A DNA stretch of 64,000 nucleotides, taken from positions 166,860 to 230,859 of the forward strand of contig JBBHKE010000754.1 of NCBI GenBank assembly GCA_037447655.1. The letters run 5' to 3'. The stretch is from Zygnema cylindricum (lineage: Eukaryota; Streptophyta; Zygnematophyceae; Zygnematales; Zygnemataceae). Under the pieces are notes generated by a model, which saw nothing but the letters and a program-made list of their open reading frames with translations, made no database searches and had not been told where the DNA came from. The translations under genes were made by a program, and so were the position numbers. Position 1 is the stretch's first letter. Each line of letters starts with the position of its first letter. Of the stretch, positions 1 through 10,320 are shown piece after piece.

Positions 1-893
1 CCTCTCCCTCTCCCTCTCCCTCTCCCTCCCCCTCTCCCTCTCCCTCTCCCTCTCCCTCTCCCTCTCCCTCGCCCTCTCCTTCCCCCTCTCCCTCTCCCTC
101 TCCCTCTCCTTCTCCCTCTCCTTCTCCCTCTCCTTCTCCTTCTCCCTCTCCCTCTCCCTCTCCCTCTCATTCTCACTCTCTCTCTCACTCCCTCTCTCCC
201 TCTCCCTCTCTCCCTCTCCCCCTCCTTCTCCCTCTCCCTCCCCCTCTCCCTCTCCCTCTCCCTCTCCCTCTCCCTCTCCCTCTCCCTCTCCCTCTCCCTC
301 TCCCTCTCCCTCCCCCTCCCCCTCTCCCTCTCCCTCTCCCTCTCCCTCTCCCTCTCCCTCTCCCTCCCCCTCCCCCTCCCCCTCTCCCTCTCCCTCTCCC
401 TCTCCCTCTCCCTCTCCCTCTCCCTCTCCCTCTCCCTCTCCCTCTCCCTCTCCCTCTCCCTCTCCCTCTCCCTCTCCCTCTCCCTCTCCCTCTCACTCTC
501 CCTCTCCCTCTCCCTCTCCCTCTCCCTCTCCCTCTCCCTCTCCCTCTCCCTCTCCCTCTCCCTCTACCTCTCCCTCTCCCTCTCCCTCTCCCTCTCCCTC
601 TCCCTCCCCCTCCCCCTCTCCCTCTCCCTCCCCCTCCCCCTCCCCCTCCCCCTCCCCCTCTCCCTCTCCCTCTCCCTCTCCCTCTCTCTCTCCCTCTCCC
701 TCTCCCTCTCACTCTCCCTCTCCCTCTCCCTCTCCCTCTCCCTCTCCCTCTCCCTCTCCCTCTCCCTCCTCCCCCTCCCTCCCCCTTTCCCCCTCCCTCT
801 CCCTCTCCCTCTCCCTCTCCCTCTCCCTCTCCCTCTCCCTCTCCCTCTCCCTCTCCCTCTCCCTCTCCCTCTCCCTCTCCCTGTTGTTCCCAG
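1..893. repeat. (CCCTCT)n polypyrimidine tract, intron end
   Basis: About 880 bases are almost pure CT: mostly CCCTCT hexamers with interruptions CCCCCT, CTTCTC and CACTCT. The tract enters from the left edge, so its full length is unknown. It ends in tgttgttcccag, a good 3' splice acceptor, and the coding exon starts at 894. I read it as the end of an intron of the gene at 894-1434. The complementary strand is a (GGGAGA)n run with G-quadruplex potential. Long open frames here (Arg-Gly or Arg-Glu repeats) are artefacts of the repeat. Confidence 0.85.
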
Positions 894-1434
894 TCTCGTC
901 GAAGGCGTCGAATTGAGTCAAGGTTGTCGAGAAAGAGGCGAAAATTGCGAAGGGGAAATCGAAGCGAACCGATTGCAAGAAGAACGAGCCGAAATCGGTT
1001 ACTTACAATCGCATTTTTGGGAATGTTCGGCGAAAGTTTTTAACGGTTTGCGAAAAATGATCGCCACGGAGAAAGATCCAGAGCCGGTTTTAAACATTTT
1101 TCTCGCGACCGACCATGAAAAAATGCGTCCGACTTTCGTCGAAAGATTATCGGAACACGGAACTATTTATTATTCCGCGGGAGCCATTTCCCATTCATCG
1201 AGAGGAGGAAAAGGGGGTCCAATGCCCACTATGGCGGAATTTTATTTATTAACTCGTGCCCCTTATGTTTTGGAATTTATGAGACCCGTTAGTACTTTTG
1301 CGGAAGGGGCCGTCGATTATTCAAATTCGACAATTACGTTTTTTGAACCGCAGCGGAGGAGAATTTGCAAGTTCCACTTTCCGTTCCGTAGTTCTGATTA
1401 TCCGGAACTCGGCTTTATTCTTCGTCCGAGGTAA
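894..1434 (+). CDS. Last exon of putative fucosyltransferase-like glycosyltransferase (partial)
   Basis: The exon opens after the acceptor at 892-893, contributes one base to a split codon, and runs 180 codons to TAA at 1432. The translation has a Rossmann-like block, [13 protein letters not shown], followed by an SSRGGKG segment and then [15 protein letters not shown] with STFAEGA. That order (donor-site ATDS-like strand, a disordered serine/glycine loop, then a helix and a 'S.FSE.A' motif) is how the C-terminal half of NodZ/O-fucosyltransferase-like GT-B enzymes reads. The family call rests on this motif pattern only. Upstream exons lie beyond the left edge. A short charged helix (residues about 10-40) precedes the domain. 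Codon use and lack of stops support a real exon; the exact donor sugar and substrate cannot be told. Confidence 0.5.
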
Positions 1435-2275
1435 ATGGATATTAACCAAAAATTAGGGTGGAGGGGAATCAACAAAAGGTAAAATGGGGAAAGTAGATGA
1501 TAAAGTCACAATAAACTGCCATAACAAAAAACGTCCGTTCTGTTTTTTTTTTTTTTTCAAGTGTTTTTTTTATTTTCCCATTAGTTTTCATAGGAGCTCT
1601 TTTTTCTGTCTTTTTTAAGTTTATTTCCGTTTCTTTTTTTTTTGCTCTATCCGCTCTTTTGTTTTTAGAGTTTTTTTTTTTTTTTTTCGCTAGAAAGAGA
1701 TAAGAAGAGTGTACAATTTGGGTTTGGAAATAGGGAATTGAATTTGACAAAAAGAAAAAAAAAATCTTTCCAATTTAGTCATTTGTAGGGTTGTACATCG
1801 TATGGATTTCTTTTCTTGCGTATCGCATTACGAGACAGTCCTTGTGGCCCTCACATGTTTTGTATTGTGGTGCAAAATTGCACTCGATATAAATTTGAAA
1901 ACAACAATTTATTGTAAACGATCTCAAAATGTTTACAGTTTTACTTTATAACACTTTATACTGATTGTTTAACTTAATTTCTTTGCAGCTTCTATGGTGT
2001 TAATTACTACAGTTAATTACGCAATAAGTAGAGAACTGACATTGGATGACATTTTGCGTACAATGTTGAAAAAGGATTTTTGCAAAAGTAATATTGGTTT
2101 AGCATAAGAGTCGAACATAAGAATGGATAAGAATTAGGGTTGTGTACTAAATCTCCTATCGCGACAATTCCAATAATCAATATTATCGGTTATTGAAGGG
2201 GAAAGGGGCCCGATATATCTCTCCGGGACGAATAAATTTGTTATCGCCGATATATGTAAATATATAGTACTGTAC
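1435..2275. other. AT-rich intergenic / 3' flank
   Basis: No gene recognised. Long T runs occur at 1541-1560 and 1670-1690. Positions 2146-2275 loosely resemble 33455-33600 (shared ATCGCGACA, GATATATC and TTATCG blocks), perhaps an old unnamed repeat. Confidence 0.5.
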
Positions 2276-2280
2276 CTTAG

Positions 2281-3284
2281 TGTTGAAATCACTGATTTAG
2301 GGAAGGTATTTTCTAGGTCTTAATTAGGTAAAATAACTAAAAGAAAAAGCACAGGCAGCCTGCCTCCACCTTCTCTCTCTCTAGCCCCCATACTTGATGT
2401 AGTCGCTGAAAGAGAGAGAGGGCGGTGAAGCCATGGCTGCCTTAGCTCCATAGGAAGGACTAAAGAGTGACCTAAGTCACTCTCAACAAAAAGGTTGAGT
2501 CCAGCAAGACTTGAACCTCCGATCGGCAGAGCGAGGCGTAGCCGTCAGCTCTTACCAGTCTGTCGTAGTAGTCCGATAGGATACCTAGTGTTTGATAGCT
2601 ATTTAAACATTAGCGAGATCATTAATTCGTTCAACGGAATAATAAATTAAAGACCTAAAAACTAGTTGAGTTTTAGTGCGTACGAAACAAATGTACCGGA
2701 CATTTGTTATTTTGAACGACGAACATTAAAAGCCGGTTTAGATCCGACGGTCCGCATCATCACCATGATCCCGAAATAGCCGCCTTGGCGGTTTTCGAAT
2801 GTGACATGAATTGTCGACATGTGGCAAAATATTATTGGGAAGCAAGAATCCTGGGGAGCTCGAGGACAAGTCTGGAGGAGACAGACGTCCACTCCTTGGC
2901 CTTGTCGTACACAGGTCGTACAGAAAGTACATCGGCCCTAGTATCTTTCTGTACTGTACAGTCTTCTGATTGGTTCGTACATCAGTAGATAAGGGGTGTG
3001 AGAGGGGGTTTAGGACTTAGAGGATTGAGGAGGTAGTTGCCTCTCTCCCAACAAGCTTGTATAAATATTGGCATCTTTGCCACTCCGATTTTAATTGCCT
3101 GGTTGGGCATTTTCAGTGATCCATTTTGCTGTGGACTCCAGGGGAGTCCAGACTTCACCGGGGTGCAGTCAGATTGTCTATTTGCCTGCTTGGGTAGCAG
3201 CAATCCAAATTGAAAGAGGGCTAGCCAAAAGCTTTCTAGAGGGTTCCTGAATTTTAGTGATCCAATGAGAGACACAGAATTGCA
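2281..3284 (+). repeat. 5' LTR of copia element A
   Basis: 1004 bp, TG...CA. It carries the gag ATG at 3265, 20 nt before its end, and an antisense tRNA-like module near 2497-2580. A block around 2386-2412 (cccccatacttg followed by tgtagtc) recurs in the LTRs of elements B and C, so the three LTR families are related. Confidence 0.92.
2497..2580 (-). promoter_or_regulatory. tRNA-like module (A/B boxes) antisense in LTR of A
   Basis: On the minus strand ACTGGTAAGAGC (D-arm/A-box-like, around 2548-2559) is followed by GGTTCAAGTC (B box, 2508-2517; fits GWTCRANNC). Spacing is that of a tRNA gene. No full cloverleaf was computed, so this is a pol III promoter candidate or the relic of a tRNA-derived sequence captured by the LTR. 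The copy in the 3' LTR (about 7230-7310) has a decayed B box. Confidence 0.5.
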
Positions 3285-3990
3285 GGTTATGGGCCCACCC
3301 TCTAGGGTGCCCATCTTCAACGGATCTGGGTTCATTTACTGGGAAGCCATGATGACAGGGGCATTGTGTGAAAAACGATACTGGGGTATCGTCAGTGGAT
3401 GAAAGAAACGTCCATCTCTGGTGACCCCACTAGGGTTTGATGGAGTGAGGTTTTCCGCAGCAGCATCTGCTCCAACGGAAGAGATAGACGATAAAGACAA
3501 GTGTGTGTCTGATAAAAGGAAAGGAAAGAAGACACCTCTTACTCCTATTGCCATGGCACCCGAAGCGGTGGTCGTGAAGACCGAAGAAAACGATATTCAA
3601 ATGTGGGAGTACACCAACATGAATGCCAGGCATTTCATTCTGAGGCACCTCACTCAAGCTTTGACGACCTCTCATCTTCACATCTTCAAGGCCGAGGAGT
3701 TGTGGAAGACTTTAGTGGAGATCTATAGAGCAGGTACCATTCCGGAGCTTCAACTGGTGGAGCAAAGGTTGGGGAGTTATACTTACAAAAGAGGGAAGAT
3801 GTTAGATTAATGTAATGATATTTCTTGCCTTTATATGGCGATGGAGAGTGCTGGATGGACAGGCACAATGAAGATGAAAATTAACACTCTCATCATGAAT
3901 TTGTCTGAGGAGTATGAAAACATAGTGTATCGAGTGCATGAAATGTATGATAGTTTTTAGAAGTGGAACACTGTGGTCCGAATGATACTC
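3265..3990 (+). pseudogene. gag pseudogene of element A
   Basis: The ATG at 3265 lies in the LTR, and the frame reads through the primer site (QVMG). N-terminal motif PPSRVPIFNG then FIYWEAMM is the copia gag start (the UBN2-type capsid). The frame is broken by TGA at 3400 and TAA at 3808. Between them are conserved gag segments: QMWEYTN, HFILRHLTQAL, and a region ending in YTYKRGKMLD. Element B has stops at the same two places (TAA after WGIVSG and TAA after KMLD), which suggests inheritance from a defective source copy. Confidence 0.85.
3285..3299 (+). other. Primer-binding site, half-tRNA-iMet type (element A)
   Basis: GGTTATGGGCCCACC starts at the first base after the LTR. It is the complement of the initiator tRNA-Met anticodon arm, as in Drosophila copia, and not of a tRNA 3' end (which would begin TGG). 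The same site follows the 5' LTR of element D (22065), and changed versions follow those of B (16149) and C (19404, minus). Confidence 0.82.
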
Positions 3991-4009
3991 GTGCAAGAGA
4001 ACCACAGAT

Positions 4010-7000
4010 CTAGTGGACTCGGTAGATCTGAAAGTTTCAGAGGAGGGTATGACTTTTATACCCATTTTCTCTGATGTGCTCTACATTCCTCAACTGAGTA
4101 AAAATCTTGTTTCTACTTCTGTATTAGATGACAAGGATTTTGATACCTTCACTACAAAGGGAGTCTTTACAGCTAAGTATGGAGATGAAGTCTACTTCAT
4201 AGCAGATAAAGGTAGCCAAGGAATGTTTAGGCTTAACCTGAGTAACGAAAAGAAGAGTGCTTACTATGGTGGTGTCTCGAGCTTGATGATCTGGCATAAG
4301 CGATTGGGGCATGTGCATTTTGATAGGGTGAGGAAATGAAGAAGCTGGGTGTGGTAGAAGGCATTCAGTTTGGGGATAATGAAATGATGGATGATTGTAG
4401 TGGATGTGCCCAAGGTAAGGCTCACAAACTTCCTTTTCCCAAAACAGTCACATATAAAGGTGAGAAAGTACTAGATCTTGTCCACACAGATATGTGGGGA
4501 CCAGCAAGAGTACCTTCGGTTGGGGGGAAGAGGTATATGCTGACAATTACTGATGATTGGTCCAGATATTCTAGAGTCTATTTTTTGAAAACAAAGTCTG
4601 AAACACCAAAGTACTTCAAAGAATACCAAGCCTGGAGTGAAAAGTTGCACGGAACCCCCATCAAGGGAATAATAAGTGATAATGGGGGAGAGTACACCTC
4701 TAATTAGTTTGAAGAATACTTGAGAGATAAAAGAGTTCAGCATCAAAAAACTGTACCGAATAATCCAGAACTAAATCGGGTTGCTGTGAGGTTGAACCGC
4801 ACTTTAGGAGATAGTGTTTGTAGTATGTTGGCTGATAAGAAAATAGGAAGAAGATTTTGGGCAGAGGCCATGAACTGTGCTAACTACATTAAAAACAGAG
4901 TCCTCACTACGTCCGTCAAAAGAATGACACCTTATGAGAGATAGGTTGGAAAGAAACCGGATATCTCTCACTTAAAAGTATTTGGTAGTTAAGTTTACAG
5001 TCTTGACACAGATAAGAAAAACTGGAAACTAGATGCTAAATCAAAACTGAGATATTTGGTGGGACGCGATGAGGATTTCAAGGGACATAGAGTCTATGAC
5101 TTAGCTAAAAAAGATATCATTCTGGTAAAACACCTAGTTGTCATGGATGAAAGGAAGTCATTTGATCCCTTTATAAAGTCAAAATCAGTTTTGAGTTCGA
5201 GAATGAGGATGACTTAGATCTTCCCAGAAAAGACAAGTGAAAACGTGATTGCAAATTCTGGGGAGATCCAAGATGGGGGAGATATACCAAAATCTCCTCA
5301 TATTTGTACACACTCTGAGGAGAGAGAGGAAAAAGAGCCAGAACCGGTTTTCATGGATATAGGAGTTGATGACACAGTGCATAAGAATCCAAGACTTCCC
5401 TCCATTCCAGCATCGGACTTCGAGGGAGGATGGAGGAGCATCAAAATTCTACAAGATAAACAGGCTTCTCACAAGGTAACAAAGCTATCTCACCCAGATG
5501 AGCCTGAGTCATACTCGAAGGCAATGGACAGTCTGGAGAAAGACCGATGGGTCAGAGCCATAAATGATGAGATGGCTTCCATCATGGAAGCGAATACTTA
5601 AGTGCTAGTGGACTGTCCTCCAGACAGAAAACCTATTGGGTGCAAATGGGTATTTAAACTGAAGCTGAACCCAGATAATACCATCACCCAAAAAGAAGGC
5701 ATAGATTATGAGGAGACTTTTGCTCCTGTGGTTTGGTTTCCCATTTGTAAGGATTCTCCTTAGTCTAGCAGCAGCGAAAGACATGAAAATTCACCAGATA
5801 GATATCAAGACCGCCTTACTCAACAGTGAACTAGAGGAAAAAATCTTCATGCGGCAGCCAGAGGCTTTTGTAGAGGAAAGAGAGGAAAAGAAAGTCAGCA
5901 GGCTCATAAAATCTTTATATGGACTGAAGCAGGCTCCCAGTCAGTGGAACAAAAAACTAGACGAGTTTCTCACCGGTCAGAGATATATTTGGATCAGTTA
6001 TGACCATTCTATTTATATGTTTGAAGAGGAGAATGGTGTGATTTTTATTGCAATTTATGTGGATGATTTGTTGGTATTAAGTAAGTCTATGGTTAAGATC
6101 AATAAGCTAAAAAAAGATCTTAAGAACAGATTTGACATGAAAGATATAGGGGAGACTAAATATATTTTGGGAATTCAAATGGAAAAATGTAGGGGGTAGA
6201 GGATAATCATACTTACTTAAAAAAAAGCTATCGGAAATATGCTTGAGAAACTTCAGATGGAAAAGGCAAACAATTGTACCACTCCCATGGACTTGAAGAA
6301 AGTAAGTGATGGGAGTGTAGAAGGAGGAGTGATGATACAAGATGATCAGATAAGTCCAGAATAGAGACAGTTTATAAAGTTTATTCCGTACAGACAGGTT
6401 GTAAGAAGCTTGATTTACTTTATGAATTGTACTAGATCGGACATAGCAGCAACAGTTGGAGTCCTCACAAGGAGTCTTAATGATCCTAGGAAGAGAGAAT
6501 GGGAGGTAGCCAAGAGAGTCATGAGATACTTGGTGGGAACCAGAGATTTATGGTTGCACTTGGGAGGGGAGCACACTGTTTTCACTACTTGGAGTGATGC
6601 CAGTTATGGGGATGCACCTATGAGAAGATACACTTCTAGGGATGTGTTGTATGTGGGGGAAGGTGCTTGCTGCTGGAGTAGCAAGCAACAAAAAGTGGTT
6701 GCTCAGTCTACTATGGAGGCCGAGTACATGGCCTCTTGTTCTGCTGTGAAAGAGCTGATGTGGGTCAAGTCTTTATTGCAAAAACTGGGGTATATGAAGA
6801 AAGGAGTGCATGAAGTGTTTTGTGATAATCAGGCTGCAATTGCAATTGCAGCCAATCCTAAACATCATTTCAAGGCTAAGCATATGGATATACGATTGAG
6901 TTTTGTGAGTGAAAAAGTTGAAAACAAAATTAAGAATCTGGTGTACAGGGGTTTTGGGGAAATGGTGGCTAATATGATGACAAAACCTGTGCCATCTCCC

Positions 7001-7051
7001 AAGTTCAAATACTGTAAAGGTGGTTTAAAAGAGAAACTGAAATTGGACTAG
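4010..7051 (+). pseudogene. pol pseudogene of element A (integrase, RT, RNase H)
   Basis: Pieces in order: the protease tail and GAG-pre-integrase segment to WHKRLGH (about 4290); CSGCAQGK (about 4400); integrase core with LVHTDMWGP and SDNGGEY; RT with IHQIDIKTALLN, YGLKQAP and YVDDLLVL (6056); and RNase H with WSDASYGD, MEAEYMA and DNQAAIA (6590-6840). The integrase catalytic Glu is lost: the usual G-[IV]-[AS]-E segment reads NRVAV near 4779. Stops or frameshifts interrupt it at about 4337, 4705, 4942, 4990, 5599, 5684 and 6197. The RNase H segment (6410-7051) is open to its end at TAG. The purine tract ACTAAAGGGAG (7054-7064) follows directly. Confidence 0.9.
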
Positions 7052-7064
7052 AAACTAAAGGGAG

Positions 7065-8014
7065 TGTTGAAATCACTGATTTAGGGAAGGTATTTTCTAG
7101 GTCTTAATTAGGTGAAATAACTAAAAAAAAATGCACAGGCAGCCTGCCTCCACCTTCTCTCTCTAGAGGCAGCCTTAGCTCCATAGGAAGGACTAAAGAG
7201 TGACCTAAGTCACTCTCAACAAAAAGGTTGAGTCCGGCAAGACTCAAACCTCTAACCGGCAAAGCGAGGCGTAGCCGTCAGCTTTTACCAGTCTGTCGTA
7301 GTAGTCCAATAGGATACATAGTGTTTGATAGTTATTTAAACATTAGGGAGATCATTAATTCGCTCAACAGAAAAATAAATTAAAGACCTAAAAACTAGTT
7401 GAGTTTTAGTATGTACGAAATAAATGTACCGAACATTTGTTATTTTGGACGGGGAACATTAAAAGCCGGTTTGGATCCGACGGTCCGCATCATCGCCGGG
7501 ATCTCGGAATAGCCGCTAGGGGGGTTTTCAGACGAGACATGTTTTGTCGACACGTGGCAATTTTTTTTTGGGAAGTAAGAATCTCGGGGAGCGCGAGGAC
7601 AAGTCTAGAGGAGACAGACGTCCACTCCATGGCCTTGTTGTACTTAGGCCGTCTAGAAATTATATTGGCCCTAGTACCTTTCTGTGTTGTACAGTCTTCT
7701 GATTGGTTCGTACATTAGTAGATAGGGGTTGTGAGAGGGGCTTAGTTTTTAGAGGATTGAGGAGGTAGCCGCCTCTCTCCCAACAAGCTTGTATAAATAT
7801 TGGCATCTTTGCCACTCCGATTTTAATTGCCTGGTTGGGCATTTTCAGTGATCCTTTTTGCCGCGGACTCAGGGGAGTCCAGACTGCACAAGGGTGCAGT
7901 CAGATTGTCTATTTGCCTGCTTGGGTAGCAGTGATCCAAATTGAAAGAGGGCTAGTCAAAAGCTATTTAGAGGCTTCCTGAATTCAGTGATCTAATGGGA
8001 GACATAGAATTGCA
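7065..8014 (+). repeat. 3' LTR of copia element A
   Basis: 950 bp, TGTTGA to TTGCA. It lacks part of the block around 2386-2430 of the 5' LTR (the agcccccatacttg segment). Point differences to the 5' LTR are frequent, so the insertion is not recent. Confidence 0.92.
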
Positions 8015-8960
8015 CCTAGTACTCTACATTGTATGGTATTATACTATATGCAGTCTATAGTATGTCATGCCACGTGTCACAATCTGAGTTTTACTTTGTA
8101 AAATAAAAGTACGAAATTCCGGTGCGGAGCTCTCACGTACAGAAAAATCTTACTTTATAAAACCAAAAGTACAAGACCGAAACTTTCGCAAGAACGTACG
8201 AAACAATTTCTGCCTTCTAAAGGTTACTCTTACATTATATAAAATATGTTCTTTTGGCCTTTTTCTTGCATGAAAATCATGTTTTGTGAATACATGGTCT
8301 TAATTTGTGGTTTTTTTCTTTCTATGTTTTTCAGTAACCACGTTGATTGAGACAACATTACATTAATCATATTAATGGGAAATAATATTTAATGTAGACC
8401 GATATTTTCTATTTAGAATGCATTTTCTTTTTAATCATGTATTATTTTATAGCATTCAACCTGCTTCTTTTCTTCTATCATTAGAGATCTAATTCTAACG
8501 TCTATAATAAATTTCTCTTTGCACTAACTATTACATCATGTAAAAATAAGTAAAGAATGCAATTTTAGACAAAAGACATTATGTGGAAAGGGTATGTAGG
8601 CATAAGATCCGATGAAACCCTAAAAAATCCTTAGAAGCCAAAAAAACCATCGTGATATATTTTACTAACATATCAGGACAATATATCGGTAAAAATACTG
8701 TGATAATTTCCATACCAATATATTGAACTAATATATCAATTGTCGGTTTGTCAAAGAAAGGTACATATTGATTATTTGTGAGAGGCCATAGATACACAAC
8801 ACTAATAAAAAACGTACAACTACCAAACAAAATGACACCTCTGTCATGGGTCGTATTAAAAAATTTCAAAGTTATTCTATTGGTCGTCACTCAATTGTTT
8901 ATTAATAAAACATTAATAACGTGTAACGTGAGCGCACATCCCATAAATGTAAGTGAGTAA
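8015..8960. other. AT-rich intergenic, nothing recognised
   Basis: No ORF with a recognisable motif on either strand and no clear repeat boundary. Confidence 0.5.
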
Positions 8961-9635
8961 GGGTATGGTTACATCAGACTAAAAGTGAGGTTTAATACAA
9001 AATTTTGTACTTGACCGTACCATGCTGTACTATATATTTTCGTGAGTTTCTTGAAAACAACATTACAGAAAATAAGATTACGATTCTCCAAGTATCCGGG
9101 GGAAGACATTGACCGTCCGATTACATTTTGGTCTTCATTTGCGAAGCAATCGCTCCATCCGCCTCTGTATTGGTGAACCCACCTCGCGAAGGTGGGTTCA
9201 TCAATACAGAACTAGTCAATTTGCTACACCTAAACGATAGACACGTGCGTCGATGAAAAATGAAAATTTTCACACGTCCCCAAAATCACATGCCTTCGGA
9301 CAAGTTGACCGTAAAATCTTTGCCGAAAAGAAATACGGTTTTTTCCTAAAAGTCAGCAGAGTGAAGGAGATCTCTAAGGTACATTGACGCGGTACACTTG
9401 TGAAGGACACGTACGTAATACGCAAGTACGGATTTCCATATGAAAATGGTCGGTTTCCAAATCTTTGAATATTTTAGAGATTTGATCGTCGACTTACGTG
9501 GAGCCACTCAATCAAACACGTATGTAAAAATTTATTTACAGACGATACGCGATGTAACCGAGGCCTCTACGCGATGTAACCGAGGCCTCTGTAATACATA
9601 AATTTTGTTGTTCGTACTATGATTTAACCATACCC
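8961..9635. mobile_element. Harbinger/Tourist-like MITE (675 bp)
   Basis: The ends are inverted: GGGTATGGTTA at 8961 and TAACCATACCC ending at 9635, with similarity continuing inwards. Both sides are flanked by TAA (8958-8960 and 9636-9638), the 3-bp target of PIF/Harbinger elements. No transposase is encoded. Inside are a long hairpin (9165-9209) and a 22-bp tandem duplication (9546-9589). Confidence 0.75.
9165..9209. repeat. 20-bp-arm hairpin inside MITE
   Basis: Arms 9165-9184 and 9190-9209 are complementary with one mismatch and a 5-base CGCGA loop; core TGAACCCACCT. A foldback of this size could be a small-RNA source, but it may only be MITE structure. Confidence 0.8.
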
Positions 9636-9818
9636 TAATAGTTCATATTTTGACAAATTGACATTAAAGGCAAATTTCAATTGTAAAAGAAAGCCAATTG
9701 TTTGCCAAAAAATGTTAGCGGCGCATCGAGCACTTATCCTTTCGAACAGAAAGTTCTGCCGATAGAATTCTATTGTTTGAACCATTATTCCATGTGACAA
9801 CAAGATTTCCCAAACCGC

Positions 9819-10260
9819 GATGGTAAGACCATCAAAGTGCAAAACATGATTGTAACTGAAAAGAAATGATGCCCATCAAAGAAAAAAAACCTAAAGGACT
9901 AAAAGCACAAAAAGAAGGCAAAACAACAAAAAGAAATAACAAAAACCTGAGCGTACAAACACTGCAAACTACCCTAAATACTGAAGGCTCCGACTATGAC
10001 ACACTAAAGGTCCGAACTACATATATTGTCTATATGCGGCAGGTGACGCGGGGGTAAGTCTCGGAATCGTCAGCCATCAACCACCACGGTGCTCGGTGGA
10101 ATAATGGCTGAAGCTTGAAACGTTGAAGAGCGGTAGAGTTACGGTGGCAGTGGAAAGCGGACATGAGAGTTAGGGAAGGGCTGCTAGGTCCTCTAACTTC
10201 AAAAGATTGTCGAGCGCAATTACGTAAAAAGTTGTCGAGGGAAGAGTTCAAGGTCCTTTA
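9819..10260 (-). mobile_element. 5'-truncated 3' fragment of RLE-type non-LTR retrotransposon
   Basis: Minus-strand translation of 10251-10030 (FLRNCARQSFEVRGPSSPS, then HRAPWWL) parallels the C-terminus of the larger copy at 10531-10740 (IFRTCGRRSFERQGPGSPS). It ends at the hairpin GATGGTAAGACCATC (9819-9833), which also ends the other two copies. Confidence 0.75.
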
Positions 10261-10320
10261 GATCTCCAAAGCAAATGATGTGATATTATTGTTCATTGGG
10301 CCGACTTTATTAAAAAGCGC

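Larger units (their letters stand above)
2281..8014 (+). mobile_element. Copia element A, degenerate, complete with both LTRs
   Basis: LTRs at 2281-3284 and 7065-8014 start TGTTGA and end TTGCA. Flanks are cttag (2276-2280) and cctag (8015-8019), a 5-bp target duplication with one change. The interior has gag, integrase, reverse transcriptase and RNase H in copia order. Compared with element B it lacks about 500 bp around 4005: the nucleocapsid zinc knuckle and the protease DSGA are gone. A further 36-bp in-frame deletion near 5684 removes 12 residues of the RT fingers. Many stops and frameshifts make it non-functional. Confidence 0.93.

Noticed and set aside
185-978. Long Arg-Gly and Arg-Glu open frames on the minus strand
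   Set aside because: Direct translation of the (CCCTCT)n repeat; no non-repetitive domain.
2494-2582. SINE insertion in the LTR
   Set aside because: No poly(A) or flanking duplication, and the same layout recurs in three LTR families, so it is treated as part of the LTR.
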